Positions 17,573 through 27,041 of a stretch of DNA of 43,114 nucleotides are shown one piece after another. Position 1 is the stretch's first letter. Each line of letters starts with the position of its first letter. The notes beneath the pieces were generated by a model that made no database searches, had not been told where the DNA came from, and saw only the letters and a program-made list of their open reading frames with translations. Origin of the DNA: Chloroflexota bacterium (lineage in GTDB: Bacteria > Chloroflexota > Anaerolineae > Promineifilales > Promineifilaceae). The stretch is from NCBI GenBank assembly GCA_002746795.1, contig PDQY01000016.1:1-43114 (forward strand), given 5' to 3'. A program made the position numbers and the translations under genes.

Positions 17573-18421
17573 ATGAGACTATTCAAAAAACAATCACGGA
17601 CAAAAGGTCAGGCACTTGTAGAATTTGCAATCATCGCCGCCGCCTTGCTCATGATCATTTTCTTGATTATTGAAGCTGCTCGCATCTTGTGGGCATGGGG
17701 AACAGTGCAAAACGCGGCTCGTGCTGGGGCAAGGTATGCCATCACCGGAGGCTTTGAACGGGACTGCTCTACTCAAGATATTCCCAAATATTCTGATCTA
17801 TGTGCAGACATCGACTTGCGCCGCCCTGCCTCTGTAATCAACAAAGCTCACCAAAATCTTGCTGGGCTGCCCTTGAATGAAGACGTAACAAGTGTTTTTG
17901 AAGATAATGAATATTACTCGATTGAAGTATTTGGTGTCGATGTACTGGGGCAGCTTAAAGGCTCCTTTCTGCCCGCACCCTATGGTCCAGAACCATTTGC
18001 TGGTGCACCTAACAGACCCGTTATCGTCCGGGTAACGTACAGAGTCCCCATCATCACCCCATTCTTTAGCCCCATCTTGTCCTCCATCCCCGTATTTGGG
18101 CAAACCACCTTATATAACGAGGCTTTTGGCCAATTAGGGGGCACAGGACAAAGTGCAGGGGCACCACCTCCAGTACCACCTCTACCTACCCCTGGGGTTA
18201 CACCATCCCCCACCCCCACATCTACGCCTGGGGCTACACCGTCAAATACACCTACCCCAGAATCTACCATACCAAACACACCAGTACCCTCTGTCGACCC
18301 CAATAGTTCTGGGCAGCCAACATTGGTAGGAACAATAACACGCGAGGAAGATTTCCGTGATACAGAGTACACAACTTTGCACTTTCCGAAGTTTGACTCT
18401 CTAGTAAGGGGATGCAGGTAG
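17573..18421 (+). CDS. TadE-like pseudopilin, N-terminal part of a probably frameshifted surface protein
   Basis: The start 'KGQALVEFAIIAAALLMIIF' is a class III (Flp/TadE) prepilin-like segment: a short basic leader, G-Q-x-L-V-E-F and one TM helix. TadE-like beta structure follows to about residue 185. From about residue 196 there is a disordered Pro/Thr linker ('PGVTPSPTPTSTPG'), then a short tail ending 'DSLVRGCR'. TadE proteins are minor pilins that assist Flp pilus assembly at the membrane. The coding potential continues in the next frame after the GGGG run at 18408-18411, so this is probably the first part of one ~690-residue protein. It is the first gene of the rightward cluster. Confidence 0.8.
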   Translation: MRLFKKQSRTKGQALVEFAIIAAALLMIIFLIIEAARILWAWGTVQNAARAGARYAITGGFERDCSTQDIPKYSDLCADIDLRRPASVINKAHQNLAGLPLNEDVTSVFEDNEYYSIEVFGVDVLGQLKGSFLPAPYGPEPFAGAPNRPVIVRVTYRVPIITPFFSPILSSIPVFGQTTLYNEAFGQLGGTGQSAGAPPPVPPLPTPGVTPSPTPTSTPGATPSNTPTPESTIPNTPVPSVDPNSSGQPTLVGTITREEDFRDTEYTTLHFPKFDSLVRGCR

Positions 18422-18425
18422 CGCC

Positions 18426-19643
18426 TTGCTACATGCGATATTACCCATTACCAGTGCCAATACTGGACATACAATTCGGGTGGTACATCCAGATGGAACA
18501 TTCGCTGACATCATTGTCCAAGGGGGCACAGATACCCCCACACCTACTGCTACCAACACAGGAATACCGACTGCAGCAATAACGCCTACCAGCGCAGCTA
18601 CAGCAACCCCAACCCCACGTGGGCCGTTCATTTCAGTATTGCCTAGTAGTTGTGCCCTGGCACCAACCACAGAAATCTTTGTTAGCGGGGTCAACTGGCC
18701 AGATGACGAGGATATTTTTATCTACGTGAACGGCCGACTGCGTGAACAAATTCTATCAACCACACATCACGGTACATTTACAAAACAGTGGGTTGAAGCA
18801 ATTGATGATGGGGACACCTATCAGGTACTGGCAGTGGCAAGTGGTGGGGCTGAAGATTCACACACATTTGTAGTACCTTGTGCAGATATTACCCCGACAC
18901 CCGTTACGTCCACCCCTACCAATACACCAATTCCTGCTGACCTGATCATTGGCAATCCAGTTATGATCAGTACGCCACCCATTGTTGAATATCTACCGGT
19001 ACAATTCCAGGTACCTATCACCAATGATGGTGAAGTGGATGTTAATTCACAATTCTTTGTGGATATTTTCATCGATCCCCCCACTATTTATCCTGACCAT
19101 ATCCCCATCCCACCTCATCCTGCCTACTCTGCTGTTGGGTCTCTATCAGGTGGCAGCTCAAAGGTAATCACCATTACATCTGAGCTTGGGTTTACAGGCG
19201 GCGCTACAGATCGTTCTGTGTATAGCATGGTTGATTCCCTGCAAGATGTTATAGAAAGTAGTGAAACAAACAATATCTCTGAGGTATTAAACGTGGTCGT
19301 CACGCCAGCTGACCCCCCTGAACCCACGCCAACGCCGGATGGGTTTGACACAATCAGTGGTCGTGTCCGCTTCTTAATCAGCAGCTGGATCCCACAACAG
19401 CGTGCGCAAGTCTATCTCATCAATAACACCACGGTTGAGACGGTATCTTCCGCTATTACTAATGAATCAGGATATTTTGAATTTAATAATATCTCTGACA
19501 ATGCTGATGGCTATAGAGCGGTTGCCTGTTTCGCCATTGAAGGGGTCGTTTACGTGGGCAGCATCCCTGTGGTACACCCACCGAATAGCTTTGCATCAAT
19601 CTTTATGACTTCCCCGGAAGCAGCTTGCCCTGTGAATAATTAG
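18426..19643 (+). CDS. C-terminal part of the frameshifted TadE-like protein: IPT/CARDB-like and Cna-B-like surface domains
   Basis: The frame is open from 18408 but has no ATG and no ribosome site; the first possible start is TTG at 18426. The sequence has a Pro/Thr linker, an Ig/IPT-like domain ('SVLPSSCALAPTTEIFVSGV'), a second linker, a CARDB-like adhesion domain ('ADLIIGNPVMISTPPIVEYL', 'ESSETNNISEVLNV') and a carboxypeptidase-regulatory/Cna-B-like domain ('VTNESGYFEF'-type motif, here 'ITNESGYFEFNNIS'). All are extracellular beta-sandwich modules. It has no signal peptide of its own, so it makes sense only joined to the TadE-like N-terminus. Dropping one G at 18408-18411 fuses the frames as 'DSLVRDAGSALLHAILP'. 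Confidence 0.72.
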   Translation: MLHAILPITSANTGHTIRVVHPDGTFADIIVQGGTDTPTPTATNTGIPTAAITPTSAATATPTPRGPFISVLPSSCALAPTTEIFVSGVNWPDDEDIFIYVNGRLREQILSTTHHGTFTKQWVEAIDDGDTYQVLAVASGGAEDSHTFVVPCADITPTPVTSTPTNTPIPADLIIGNPVMISTPPIVEYLPVQFQVPITNDGEVDVNSQFFVDIFIDPPTIYPDHIPIPPHPAYSAVGSLSGGSSKVITITSELGFTGGATDRSVYSMVDSLQDVIESSETNNISEVLNVVVTPADPPEPTPTPDGFDTISGRVRFLISSWIPQQRAQVYLINNTTVETVSSAITNESGYFEFNNISDNADGYRAVACFAIEGVVYVGSIPVVHPPNSFASIFMTSPEAACPVNN

Positions 19644-19669
19644 GGTAAGCTAAAGTGAGGAGAATAGTT

Positions 19670-21016
19670 GTGATCACAAATCGTTCCGTTCGATTCTTGA
19701 TAAGAGTGATGGTTTTGCTTCTTGTCTCCTGTGCAATCTTTCTAGCATATGGCCGTTCAATGGCAAAACCGAATGAACCCCTTGAAGTTTCAGATGCATG
19801 GGACAACCCACATTACAAAATATCTAACTCCGTACATGGCGCTCGCAAACCAGTTATTCGAGCCTCCTCAGTCAGTGACCGAATTTTATTGGTCTATGAT
19901 CATTGGACTGCGTCTGGAGGCGAAGGGAATAAGGATCCATATTATTCAATATCTACCAATAACGGAGAGTCATGGCCGGCCGGAGCAGCCATTGTGGAAA
20001 CGCCAGATGGCTCAAACCAGACCGTAGGCATTTTGGACAATAACGATACGGCCTGGGCTCTTTGGGTTGAACATGCACCACTATTATTTTCAATTGCTTA
20101 TACATCAAAAACAGAAAATGGTAATTGGGCAACTGTCGATAAGATAGATGAGATTAACACCAGTGATGGCATCTTGTTTGATCCAGATATAACGGTTGAT
20201 GATCATAACACGGTTCATGTGGTCTGGTCTCGGCAAGTCTTTTCAACATTGCAGCATAACATTTATTATGCTTATCGGGCTCAAGGTGATGCTGATTTCA
20301 GTAACCCTATTCTAATCCAGGCTTCATTACCCAACTCAAGAGAACCATCTATTGCTGTTAGTTCCTCTGGAAAGTTGTATATCGTCTGGGAAGAAGCGGT
20401 TGCTGGGGGTGGCGCTGAAATCAGGCTTTCGGCGGGCACTATCTCTGGGGGTAGCTTTGTGGTGGATCCCAATTTGGAATATGTCAAATTATCTCCTGAT
20501 GCTTTGTCTGAAGTTGTGCTGCCACAAGTAAGTATTCACGATAACCGTATGCGAGTTTCTTATACCAATAATTTAAGCCTGGAATATCAAGGTGTATATT
20601 TTGGCAGTTGTGAATTGCCATGCTATGGATTTGATGCTAATGATTTCCGTTCTGTATCTGGTTTGGTGAGTGTCAATGGCAATGATCCCACTAATTTAGT
20701 TTCAGATATGGCTTACGCTACTGGCAGAAAGGCAACCTTTATCTTTTATCATGGCGCACAAAACCCGAGTGCCAACGAAGCGATTTTAGGCACAACTTCT
20801 TGCCAGGGATGGGCAGGAGGATATTCGAATGTAGCCACGGATCCAGGGGCATATCGGGCAATTGAACCGAGTATTACCATCACAGGAAATGAAATTCATT
20901 TGGCTTATGATCGTGTTAGCAGCAGTCCTTCTGGTTTTGACCACCAAATTTACGTGACGAAGAGTGAACTGGACTGCTCCAATCTCGTTTATTTACCTGT
21001 GGTAAACCGGAAATAG
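19670..21016 (+). CDS. Exported sialidase-fold (BNR/Asp-box-like) propeller protein
   Basis: The N-terminus ('RFLIRVMVLLLVSCAIFLAY') is a signal peptide or membrane anchor. The rest is a repeated beta-propeller pattern with Asp-box-like turns ('YYSISTNNGESWP') and blades such as 'ILFDPDITVDDHNTVHVVWS' and 'NSREPSIAVSSSGKLYIVWE'. This is the fold of sialidases and related proteins that bind or cleave glycans; I see no full set of sialidase catalytic residues, so enzyme activity is not claimed. The C-terminal 'NLVYLPVVNRK' is a sequence often seen at the end of Chloroflexota surface proteins. The start GTG at 19670 is chosen because GAGGAG lies 7 bp upstream; the frame is open to GTG 19655. Confidence 0.7.
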   Translation: MITNRSVRFLIRVMVLLLVSCAIFLAYGRSMAKPNEPLEVSDAWDNPHYKISNSVHGARKPVIRASSVSDRILLVYDHWTASGGEGNKDPYYSISTNNGESWPAGAAIVETPDGSNQTVGILDNNDTAWALWVEHAPLLFSIAYTSKTENGNWATVDKIDEINTSDGILFDPDITVDDHNTVHVVWSRQVFSTLQHNIYYAYRAQGDADFSNPILIQASLPNSREPSIAVSSSGKLYIVWEEAVAGGGAEIRLSAGTISGGSFVVDPNLEYVKLSPDALSEVVLPQVSIHDNRMRVSYTNNLSLEYQGVYFGSCELPCYGFDANDFRSVSGLVSVNGNDPTNLVSDMAYATGRKATFIFYHGAQNPSANEAILGTTSCQGWAGGYSNVATDPGAYRAIEPSITITGNEIHLAYDRVSSSPSGFDHQIYVTKSELDCSNLVYLPVVNRK

Positions 21017-21029
21017 CCAAGAAATAGCT

Positions 21030-21665
21030 ATGAATAAACTTGAGTGGGTCTTAGGTGGTATATTGGTTGTCCTGTTGATTATTGTGGCAGGTTTAGCTAT
21101 TTCATTATGGATCCAACCCAATGTAACCACAAATGAGGCAGTCGACATTGCGCCTACACCAATTTATGAAGGTGAAACGGCGATGGCGGCCATGGTTGCC
21201 GCAGACGAAAAAGCACGAGCATGGCAGCCCGATGCTAAGTTACACAAGGCATCGGCTACCTGGATGCAAGGCGTTGATATCAACAGCCTGAACAGTGGTG
21301 CTTCTGCCTGGGATTTTACTTATTATTCGCCTAGCAGCCGGTCTTTGGCATCTATGAGCGTTACAGAAGATATGGTTAGCTCGATTCTTCCAGGAGCGGA
21401 CCAGGTTGAGTTAAACCCTTTAGATGTGGCTGGCGGCTGGAAGATTGACAGCCCAGGTGCTGTTAGGATTTTGATGGAGGCAGGTGGACGAGCTTTTGTA
21501 GAGCGCGAGGGCACTGTGGCTATGGTGATGACATTAACGACAGACAGTGATAACGGCCGTTTAGAATGGCTCCTTTCTCTCTTCTCCCCTCGGACTGAAA
21601 ACTCCTTCTCCATCAGGCTAGACGCTGCATCAGGTGATATTCTAGAAATGATTGAAGCACCTTAA
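21030..21665 (+). CDS. Single-pass membrane protein of unknown function in the pilin cluster
   Basis: One TM helix at residues 7-28 ('VLGGILVVLLIIVAGLAISL') is followed by a soluble outer domain of about 180 residues. The end ('SIRLDAASGDILEMIEAP') resembles PepSY-like or signal-peptidase-associated repeats, but I would not assign a family. The gene starts 13 bp after the propeller gene and precedes a TadE-like gene, so it probably belongs to the same operon. A role in handling or anchoring the secreted surface proteins is a guess from context. Confidence 0.65.
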   Translation: MNKLEWVLGGILVVLLIIVAGLAISLWIQPNVTTNEAVDIAPTPIYEGETAMAAMVAADEKARAWQPDAKLHKASATWMQGVDINSLNSGASAWDFTYYSPSSRSLASMSVTEDMVSSILPGADQVELNPLDVAGGWKIDSPGAVRILMEAGGRAFVEREGTVAMVMTLTTDSDNGRLEWLLSLFSPRTENSFSIRLDAASGDILEMIEAP

Positions 21666-21737
21666 GTGCGCCTCTATAAATAAGTAACAGCATTAATGGA
21701 GGCGCTTCCTAAGAAACGGAAATAATCGGTGAAAAAT

Positions 21738-23024
21738 ATGTCTTTACCCAAAATAAAGCTAAAAATATCGGAGAGCGGGCAAAGCTTAGTAGAATTTGCG
21801 CTTATTTTACCCATACTCATCATCATATTGGCAGGCACAGTAGAGGTTGCCAATATTTTGGTCACAAAAAATCGAGTAGAAACTGCGGCACGAGCCGCCG
21901 CTCGCCATGCTTCAAATGGTGGCGACAACAGTCACATCGTCGTCCTAAACTCTGTTACCCAAACGTTGAACCTCGAAAGCGGATTCTGGGACATATGGAC
22001 TATCGAGGCAACCACAAATGCTGATGGTACCGGCTTCGATCCAGGTAGTTGGGTTGTCAACCATATCTATGGGTTAGGACATACATCTAGTTTTACCCAA
22101 GTTGCTAACCGAATCTCTGAGGACTGTTTATCCGACTGTATTTCCACTGACATCATTGAGGAACTGCAAGGCAACGCACAAGCCAATATCGATACCAACA
22201 TTGCCCAAAGGATTAACATTGTGGGGGTGTTTGTTATTCATGATATCGAATCCATTTTAGGGCTGAATGTCATACCAGCCTACCAAGGCTTCACGTCTGT
22301 GGAGGGGCTAGGGGTGATGCGCATGGCCAGCCAATCAATTGTAGACACCACCGAAGGTTGTACAGTTGCTTTTCCCATTGGTGTGACAAACGGTATCCGC
22401 TCTATCGACCAGGCAACCTTTGACTCCATCCAAAGTCAATTGGACTCGCCAAACCCACCAATGAATTATTACAGCTTTTCTTATCATAACCCCAACATCC
22501 CCCTTGAAAATGCTACGGATGGTGATATTTATTATTATCATTTCGATACTCCGCTTCAAGCAATATGGCTGAGTTGGAACCAATACCTCTCCCCTGCAAA
22601 CAACAACTTAAGTGCCAGTTTAGCGTGGCCAGGGAACACATCTGATTATAACGACTGTGCTCCTGAAGGCTGCACTGGACCTCCTGGTTATTATATACAG
22701 GATGAATCCAATCATGTTTGGGGGTTTGCAGAAGTAGGGGATACAGAAGATCGGGATCTCGGTGTAAATGACCGTGTTGCCGCAAATGTTGGGGCTTCAA
22801 TCAGTAATGGTGCAGTCACTAACGCATTAAGTAACCATGTCATCAGTAACAGAGCGCTCAGGCTTCCTGTGTTGGCTACAGACTTCCGTATCGATTATGC
22901 GGGCGCTTATCCTTATGTTGAAGTTCAAGATTTCGTTATTATGCGCATCCGTGGTTATAGCACAAGTGAAAATTGGTTGTTATTGGAATTTGTAAGGTTT
23001 GATCACTCTTGTGGACAAGAATAG
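21738..23024 (+). CDS. TadE-like pseudopilin with large extracellular domain
   Basis: The N-terminal 'SGQSLVEFALILPILIIILA' is a textbook TadE/TadG prepilin-like segment, followed by 'NRVETAARAAARHASNGG', the usual post-TM helix of the family. The remaining 350 or so residues form a Cys-containing extracellular domain with no recognised family. TadE-like proteins are inserted in the membrane and act as minor pilins or assembly factors. ATG 21738 is used, with GGTGA a few bases before it; GTG 21729 is an alternative start. It lies 72 bp after the one-TM gene and 49 bp before the TadG-like gene. Confidence 0.82.
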   Translation: MSLPKIKLKISESGQSLVEFALILPILIIILAGTVEVANILVTKNRVETAARAAARHASNGGDNSHIVVLNSVTQTLNLESGFWDIWTIEATTNADGTGFDPGSWVVNHIYGLGHTSSFTQVANRISEDCLSDCISTDIIEELQGNAQANIDTNIAQRINIVGVFVIHDIESILGLNVIPAYQGFTSVEGLGVMRMASQSIVDTTEGCTVAFPIGVTNGIRSIDQATFDSIQSQLDSPNPPMNYYSFSYHNPNIPLENATDGDIYYYHFDTPLQAIWLSWNQYLSPANNNLSASLAWPGNTSDYNDCAPEGCTGPPGYYIQDESNHVWGFAEVGDTEDRDLGVNDRVAANVGASISNGAVTNALSNHVISNRALRLPVLATDFRIDYAGAYPYVEVQDFVIMRIRGYSTSENWLLLEFVRFDHSCGQE

Positions 23025-23073
23025 CACAGTGCAAGCGTCCGCATACACGATTCATATACGATAAGGTAATTCT

Positions 23074-24924
23074 ATGCATATCCAAACAAAACAAACGAAA
23101 AACCATAACGACAAAGAATCTGGTCAAAGCATTGTCCTGATTGCTTTATTGATCGTTGGTCTGCTCGCTTTTGTCGGTCTGGCTGTTGATGTGGGGCTTA
23201 TCTTTGCCCGGTCTGCTGAGTTGAATAAGGCCGTTGATGCCGCTGCCCTGGCCGCTGTCACAGAAGTTATTGAAGTAACTGATTTGCGTGCAGCAGAAAC
23301 CAAAGCAGCTCAATTTTTAAATAGCAACCTGCCCGTGAGTTCTTCCCTGACATCTGCCACAGACCCCGCAGTCGTTACCTTCGACCAAGCAGCTCGAGTC
23401 AATGACTTGGGTGAAGTTCGGTACGCCGTTACAGCCACCTGGCCTATCGAGCTTTATTTCTTGAAGGTAATTGGTCTGGAAGATTATATGTTGAGAAGCA
23501 ATGCCACAGCTGCCTATTTCCCCATTACTGACATTTATGCCAGTCGTCGGGTGGATGGTGCTTTAACAACATCAAACCAGGCGGTGTTTGGCCCGAACAG
23601 CTGTAGTTATATGGGAGATCCCTACTCACCTTTAAATCCAGGATGGGGTACACCAGAAGAGCGCGCCGAATTCTTAGGGTTATATACCTATCGCTATCGG
23701 ATATTGGTACCTGGCGACTATATGGACAGGCATAGTGAGCTGCGGGTGGAATTGTTTGATCCTGACTCGATCAATAAACTAAATAATAATGGCAACCGCT
23801 ATGTAGATACCGTTGCTCATACAGAAGCCTGGATTGCAAATGGCGGAGAGCCTGTGGAAACGCTTGCCTGTAGAAGCGCAAATATTAACCCATGTTTGAT
23901 CGACACAAGTGAAACAAGTATCGGCTTACCTCTAGACTCTGTCAACCCCTGGTGGTTTGTACGCATCGATGAAAATCGTAGGGGAAATGGCAGTGGTACT
24001 GGCTGTGGCGGCCCTGGTGCTTATACCCCCTCATTTAATACACAAACGCGGTATGAGCTTTCATACTTTGCCCAAAACAGTGATGGCACTATCGTGCAAA
24101 TTCCCATCTCCCGGTATACCGGACAAGTTGGTGATGGCGTGCGTGACAATGGCGAACACCAAACTGATTTGCAGTGGGTGTCACCTGGAGCTCCTCAGAT
24201 TTATGATCAACCAGCCCCTGTGCCGGCTGAGTTTGGTAGTTTCCAGTTTAATTTGAATGATTTAACCAGTATTTTGCAAGATGCTGAAACTGGTCATATG
24301 TATATTTACCTGGATGTAACGGCCGTTTCGGGCGCATCAGAAAACGGCTTTGAAGTGTGGGCAGGTCCCCCTGATTATTTAAACACGATTTCAAGTAATG
24401 TAAACACGCGCAATGTTCAGATCGTAAATAACCCCAGTAGTCATAGTTCAGATGGTGTTGCTGTATTCGGTATGGGGAACCTGCCCATGAACTCTAACTT
24501 TACCAATCCAGTTAACATCCCTCTCATTTACGTACCACCCGAATATGCAGGCAGAAACATCTTTGTAACTTTATTTGATAGTGACTCTGGTGCCAGTCCG
24601 CCGATCACATTCTCTTATGACTCTATCGCCACATCAGATTGGAGTATGACCTTTGGCAACAACCCTAACACACATCCAGATCGTACCCCAGAATACGATA
24701 CCACTGGCCGGTGCATCATTGGTTCTTGCCAGGATTCTTGGGTCTCGCCAGCTTATCGGCTGCCGGTGCCCACCTATGATGAAGCTCAATGTGCCGCCAC
24801 TGGCAGCCAAGATGTTTGTACCCCTTTCTTTGGCGGCCGTTTAGTGGCTAATTATCGTGGTGGACAAGATGATACTTACGGTTGGTCCATCCGGTTAGCT
24901 GCGCCACCCTACCTGGTTGAATAA
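23074..24924 (+). CDS. TadG-like pilus-assembly protein with large surface domain
   Basis: The N-terminus 'SGQSIVLIALLIVGLLAFVG' followed by 'AVDVGLIFARSAELNKAVDA' and 'AALAAVTEV' is the TadG N-terminal (Tad_N) signature: one TM helix and an Ala-rich helix. A TadG-type domain continues to about residue 150 ('SNATAAYFP'). Beyond it are about 450 residues of beta-rich extracellular sequence, including 'VPGDYMDRHSELRVELFDPD', without a recognised family or VWA MIDAS. In Tad systems TadG is envelope-associated and affects pilus export or anchoring. The gene ends 29 bp before a strong intrinsic terminator, so it closes the first transcription unit of the cluster. Confidence 0.82.
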   Translation: MHIQTKQTKNHNDKESGQSIVLIALLIVGLLAFVGLAVDVGLIFARSAELNKAVDAAALAAVTEVIEVTDLRAAETKAAQFLNSNLPVSSSLTSATDPAVVTFDQAARVNDLGEVRYAVTATWPIELYFLKVIGLEDYMLRSNATAAYFPITDIYASRRVDGALTTSNQAVFGPNSCSYMGDPYSPLNPGWGTPEERAEFLGLYTYRYRILVPGDYMDRHSELRVELFDPDSINKLNNNGNRYVDTVAHTEAWIANGGEPVETLACRSANINPCLIDTSETSIGLPLDSVNPWWFVRIDENRRGNGSGTGCGGPGAYTPSFNTQTRYELSYFAQNSDGTIVQIPISRYTGQVGDGVRDNGEHQTDLQWVSPGAPQIYDQPAPVPAEFGSFQFNLNDLTSILQDAETGHMYIYLDVTAVSGASENGFEVWAGPPDYLNTISSNVNTRNVQIVNNPSSHSSDGVAVFGMGNLPMNSNFTNPVNIPLIYVPPEYAGRNIFVTLFDSDSGASPPITFSYDSIATSDWSMTFGNNPNTHPDRTPEYDTTGRCIIGSCQDSWVSPAYRLPVPTYDEAQCAATGSQDVCTPFFGGRLVANYRGGQDDTYGWSIRLAAPPYLVE

Positions 24925-24952
24925 TTCTTCCGTTAGAATATCTATAAATTTT

Positions 24953-24986
24953 AAAAGAGACACTTCATGCGAAGCGTCTCTTTTTT
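24953..24986 (+). terminator. Rho-independent terminator of the pilin operon
   Basis: AAAAGAGACACTTC and GAAGCGTCTCTTTT form a stem of about 13 bp with one A-G mismatch and an ATGC loop, followed by six T. It is the clearest intrinsic terminator in the window, 29 bp after the TadG-like stop. The remaining 200 bp to the Flp fusion gene has no other clear feature and probably carries that gene's own promoter. Confidence 0.87.
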
Positions 24987-25184
24987 ATTACAAGACACAG
25001 CGCAAGCCAATACAGTAAATCGATCATGGGCTTGACCAACACCCCGCAAAAATCCCCTGCGCCTCCCCCCCATTTTACACAAAATTCAGACCCTACACAG
25101 GACAAATGGGGCATGTGCGAAAGGCGCTTTATCGTCATAGAATTAGGGCGAATTTATTACTTTTATTGTTAAGGATTAGTCACT

Positions 25185-27041
25185 ATGTATTCAAGAAAAG
25201 GTTTCTCCCGTATGAAGTCTGAAAAAGGGCAAGGTTTGACAGAATATGCACTCATACTCATGCTTGCAGGGCTGGTTGCATATGGTGCCGTCCGCCTACT
25301 TGAGCCATCGATTGAAGATGTCTTTCAGAGATTTGTACGCAATGCCCCTGTGGCACCGCCAGCGTTAATCGCTTACACTCCACCGCCAACGCCATCACCC
25401 ACGGCTGGCTCTGGGACGGCAACAGCCACACCACCACCAACTGATGAACCGACACCATTACCATTCAGTACACCCGCTGCCACAAGCACCGCGGAACCAA
25501 CAGCCATAAACACAGTAACAGCAACGGCAACACCTGACTCTGGTTATAGAGAATACCGTTACGTGCGTGTTATTGCTGAATCTGAGGTGAATGGGCATTC
25601 ATTTGCATCCATGGCTGAAATGGGTCTGAGAGATGGCTACAACAACGAGATTGACCGCACCGATTGGAGTGTTCACTATGTCAGCAGTCAAGAGACTGAT
25701 GGTGGATATTATGCCCGCAATGTGTTTGATGGCAATACTAACACCATGTGGCATACAGAATGGAGAAACACGCTGCCATCACATCCCCATGATCTACAAA
25801 TCGATCTGGGCGCACTCTACAACTTATCCTCTTTCCAATATCTGCCACGGCAGATTGGCACGAACGGGCGTATTGCCAATTACCGCTTCTGCGCCAGTGT
25901 TGATGGCACATCTTGGGAATTACTCACGTCTGGCACGTTCTCAAATTCGGCATCACAACAAAGCGCCTCTTTCACGCCTCCAACAGATTATGACACAATG
26001 CCTGATTGTCCATTAGATACCACACCAGCAGAAACGCCTACACCGGTACAGACCAGTACATCTGTGCCTACTCCTCCCCCTACCACCACAAGTACCCCCA
26101 CTCCTGATCCAGGTGCGGTATCTTGTCGTTTGGCAGTTGGCAAAACGGCCGTTTCCTCCTCCAATGAAAGCGGCAATCTGAATGCGGGCAAAGCTGTTGA
26201 TGACGACTTGAGTACTCGCTGGTCCAGCTCTTACAATGACAACGAATGGATTTATGTGGATTTAGGCGCTCGTTATGATATTTCTCGGGTCATTATCAAC
26301 TGGGAAGATGCTTATGGCCGTGATTATCGCATCCAGGTATCAGATAATAGTGCGCAGTGGACCACATTACGAGGCATCCGTGGGAGCAATGGGGGCAGAG
26401 ATGACATTCAAGATCTGGATGGCACCGGTCGCTTTGTGAGGATGAGAGGTTTGCATAGAGGTACCGAATGGGGTTACTCCATCTGGGAATTTGAAGTTTG
26501 TGGCACGCCACACAGCCAGACCACCCTGATTGATGCTGACTTTGAAAACAATACCGATGGGTTCAGCTATCAAGACGACACATTCTACAACACCGATGAA
26601 GGCTATTACGCCCGAGGAAATCACGCAAACAATCATGGCTATACCGGCGATGGTTTACGTATCCGTTTAGGTGGCCGTAATGATAGTGATATCTATGGTA
26701 TGTCTGGTGGGTATCAAACATCATTCAATATGCCTGACAGCGGCACAGTAGACGTTAGCTTTTACTATTCCCTCTATATGCCAAATGCTTATGAATGGGA
26801 TGAATGTAGTGAAGTCCTTGTCTCTATCGACGATCAATTGTATGGCAATGGCAACCATGATTACGTGTCCCGCAATTGTGATGGTGTCAACGCGAATTGG
26901 CGGCAATTCTCTTTCACCAGCGACAATTTAGCTGCTGGCGCCCATACGCTTACCATTGGTGGCTATAATAACCAGAAAACCACTTCTGATGAAATGACAA
27001 GAATCTGGTTTGATGATGTGCTTGTAGAAATCTCAAACTAA
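25185..27041 (+). CDS. Flp-type pilin fused to discoidin (F5/8 type C) adhesin domains
   Basis: Residues 12-40 are a Flp/Fap pilin start: 'KGQGLTEYALILMLAGLVAY', with a class III cleavage site before GLTEYAL. After a Pro/Thr-rich linker come a first discoidin-like domain (about 117-260, 'NVFDGNTNTMWHTEW', 'DLQIDLGALYNLSSFQYLP'), a second linker, and a clearer F5/8 type C domain (about 307-435, 'GKAVDDDLSTRWSS', 'WIYVDLGARYDISRVIINW'). A last beta-sandwich of about 175 residues, possibly carbohydrate-binding, ends the protein. Normal Flp pilins have only about 50-80 residues, so this would be a pilus-tip or surface adhesin that uses the pilin route. It has its own transcription unit after the terminator at 24953-24986. 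Confidence 0.85.
   Translation: MYSRKGFSRMKSEKGQGLTEYALILMLAGLVAYGAVRLLEPSIEDVFQRFVRNAPVAPPALIAYTPPPTPSPTAGSGTATATPPPTDEPTPLPFSTPAATSTAEPTAINTVTATATPDSGYREYRYVRVIAESEVNGHSFASMAEMGLRDGYNNEIDRTDWSVHYVSSQETDGGYYARNVFDGNTNTMWHTEWRNTLPSHPHDLQIDLGALYNLSSFQYLPRQIGTNGRIANYRFCASVDGTSWELLTSGTFSNSASQQSASFTPPTDYDTMPDCPLDTTPAETPTPVQTSTSVPTPPPTTTSTPTPDPGAVSCRLAVGKTAVSSSNESGNLNAGKAVDDDLSTRWSSSYNDNEWIYVDLGARYDISRVIINWEDAYGRDYRIQVSDNSAQWTTLRGIRGSNGGRDDIQDLDGTGRFVRMRGLHRGTEWGYSIWEFEVCGTPHSQTTLIDADFENNTDGFSYQDDTFYNTDEGYYARGNHANNHGYTGDGLRIRLGGRNDSDIYGMSGGYQTSFNMPDSGTVDVSFYYSLYMPNAYEWDECSEVLVSIDDQLYGNGNHDYVSRNCDGVNANWRQFSFTSDNLAAGAHTLTIGGYNNQKTTSDEMTRIWFDDVLVEISN

Noticed and set aside
18400..18425. Programmed +1 ribosomal frameshift in the TadE-like gene
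   Set aside because: There is no prfB-like slippery site with a stop in the next codon; the zero-frame stop is several codons downstream. A sequencing error or mutation is more likely.
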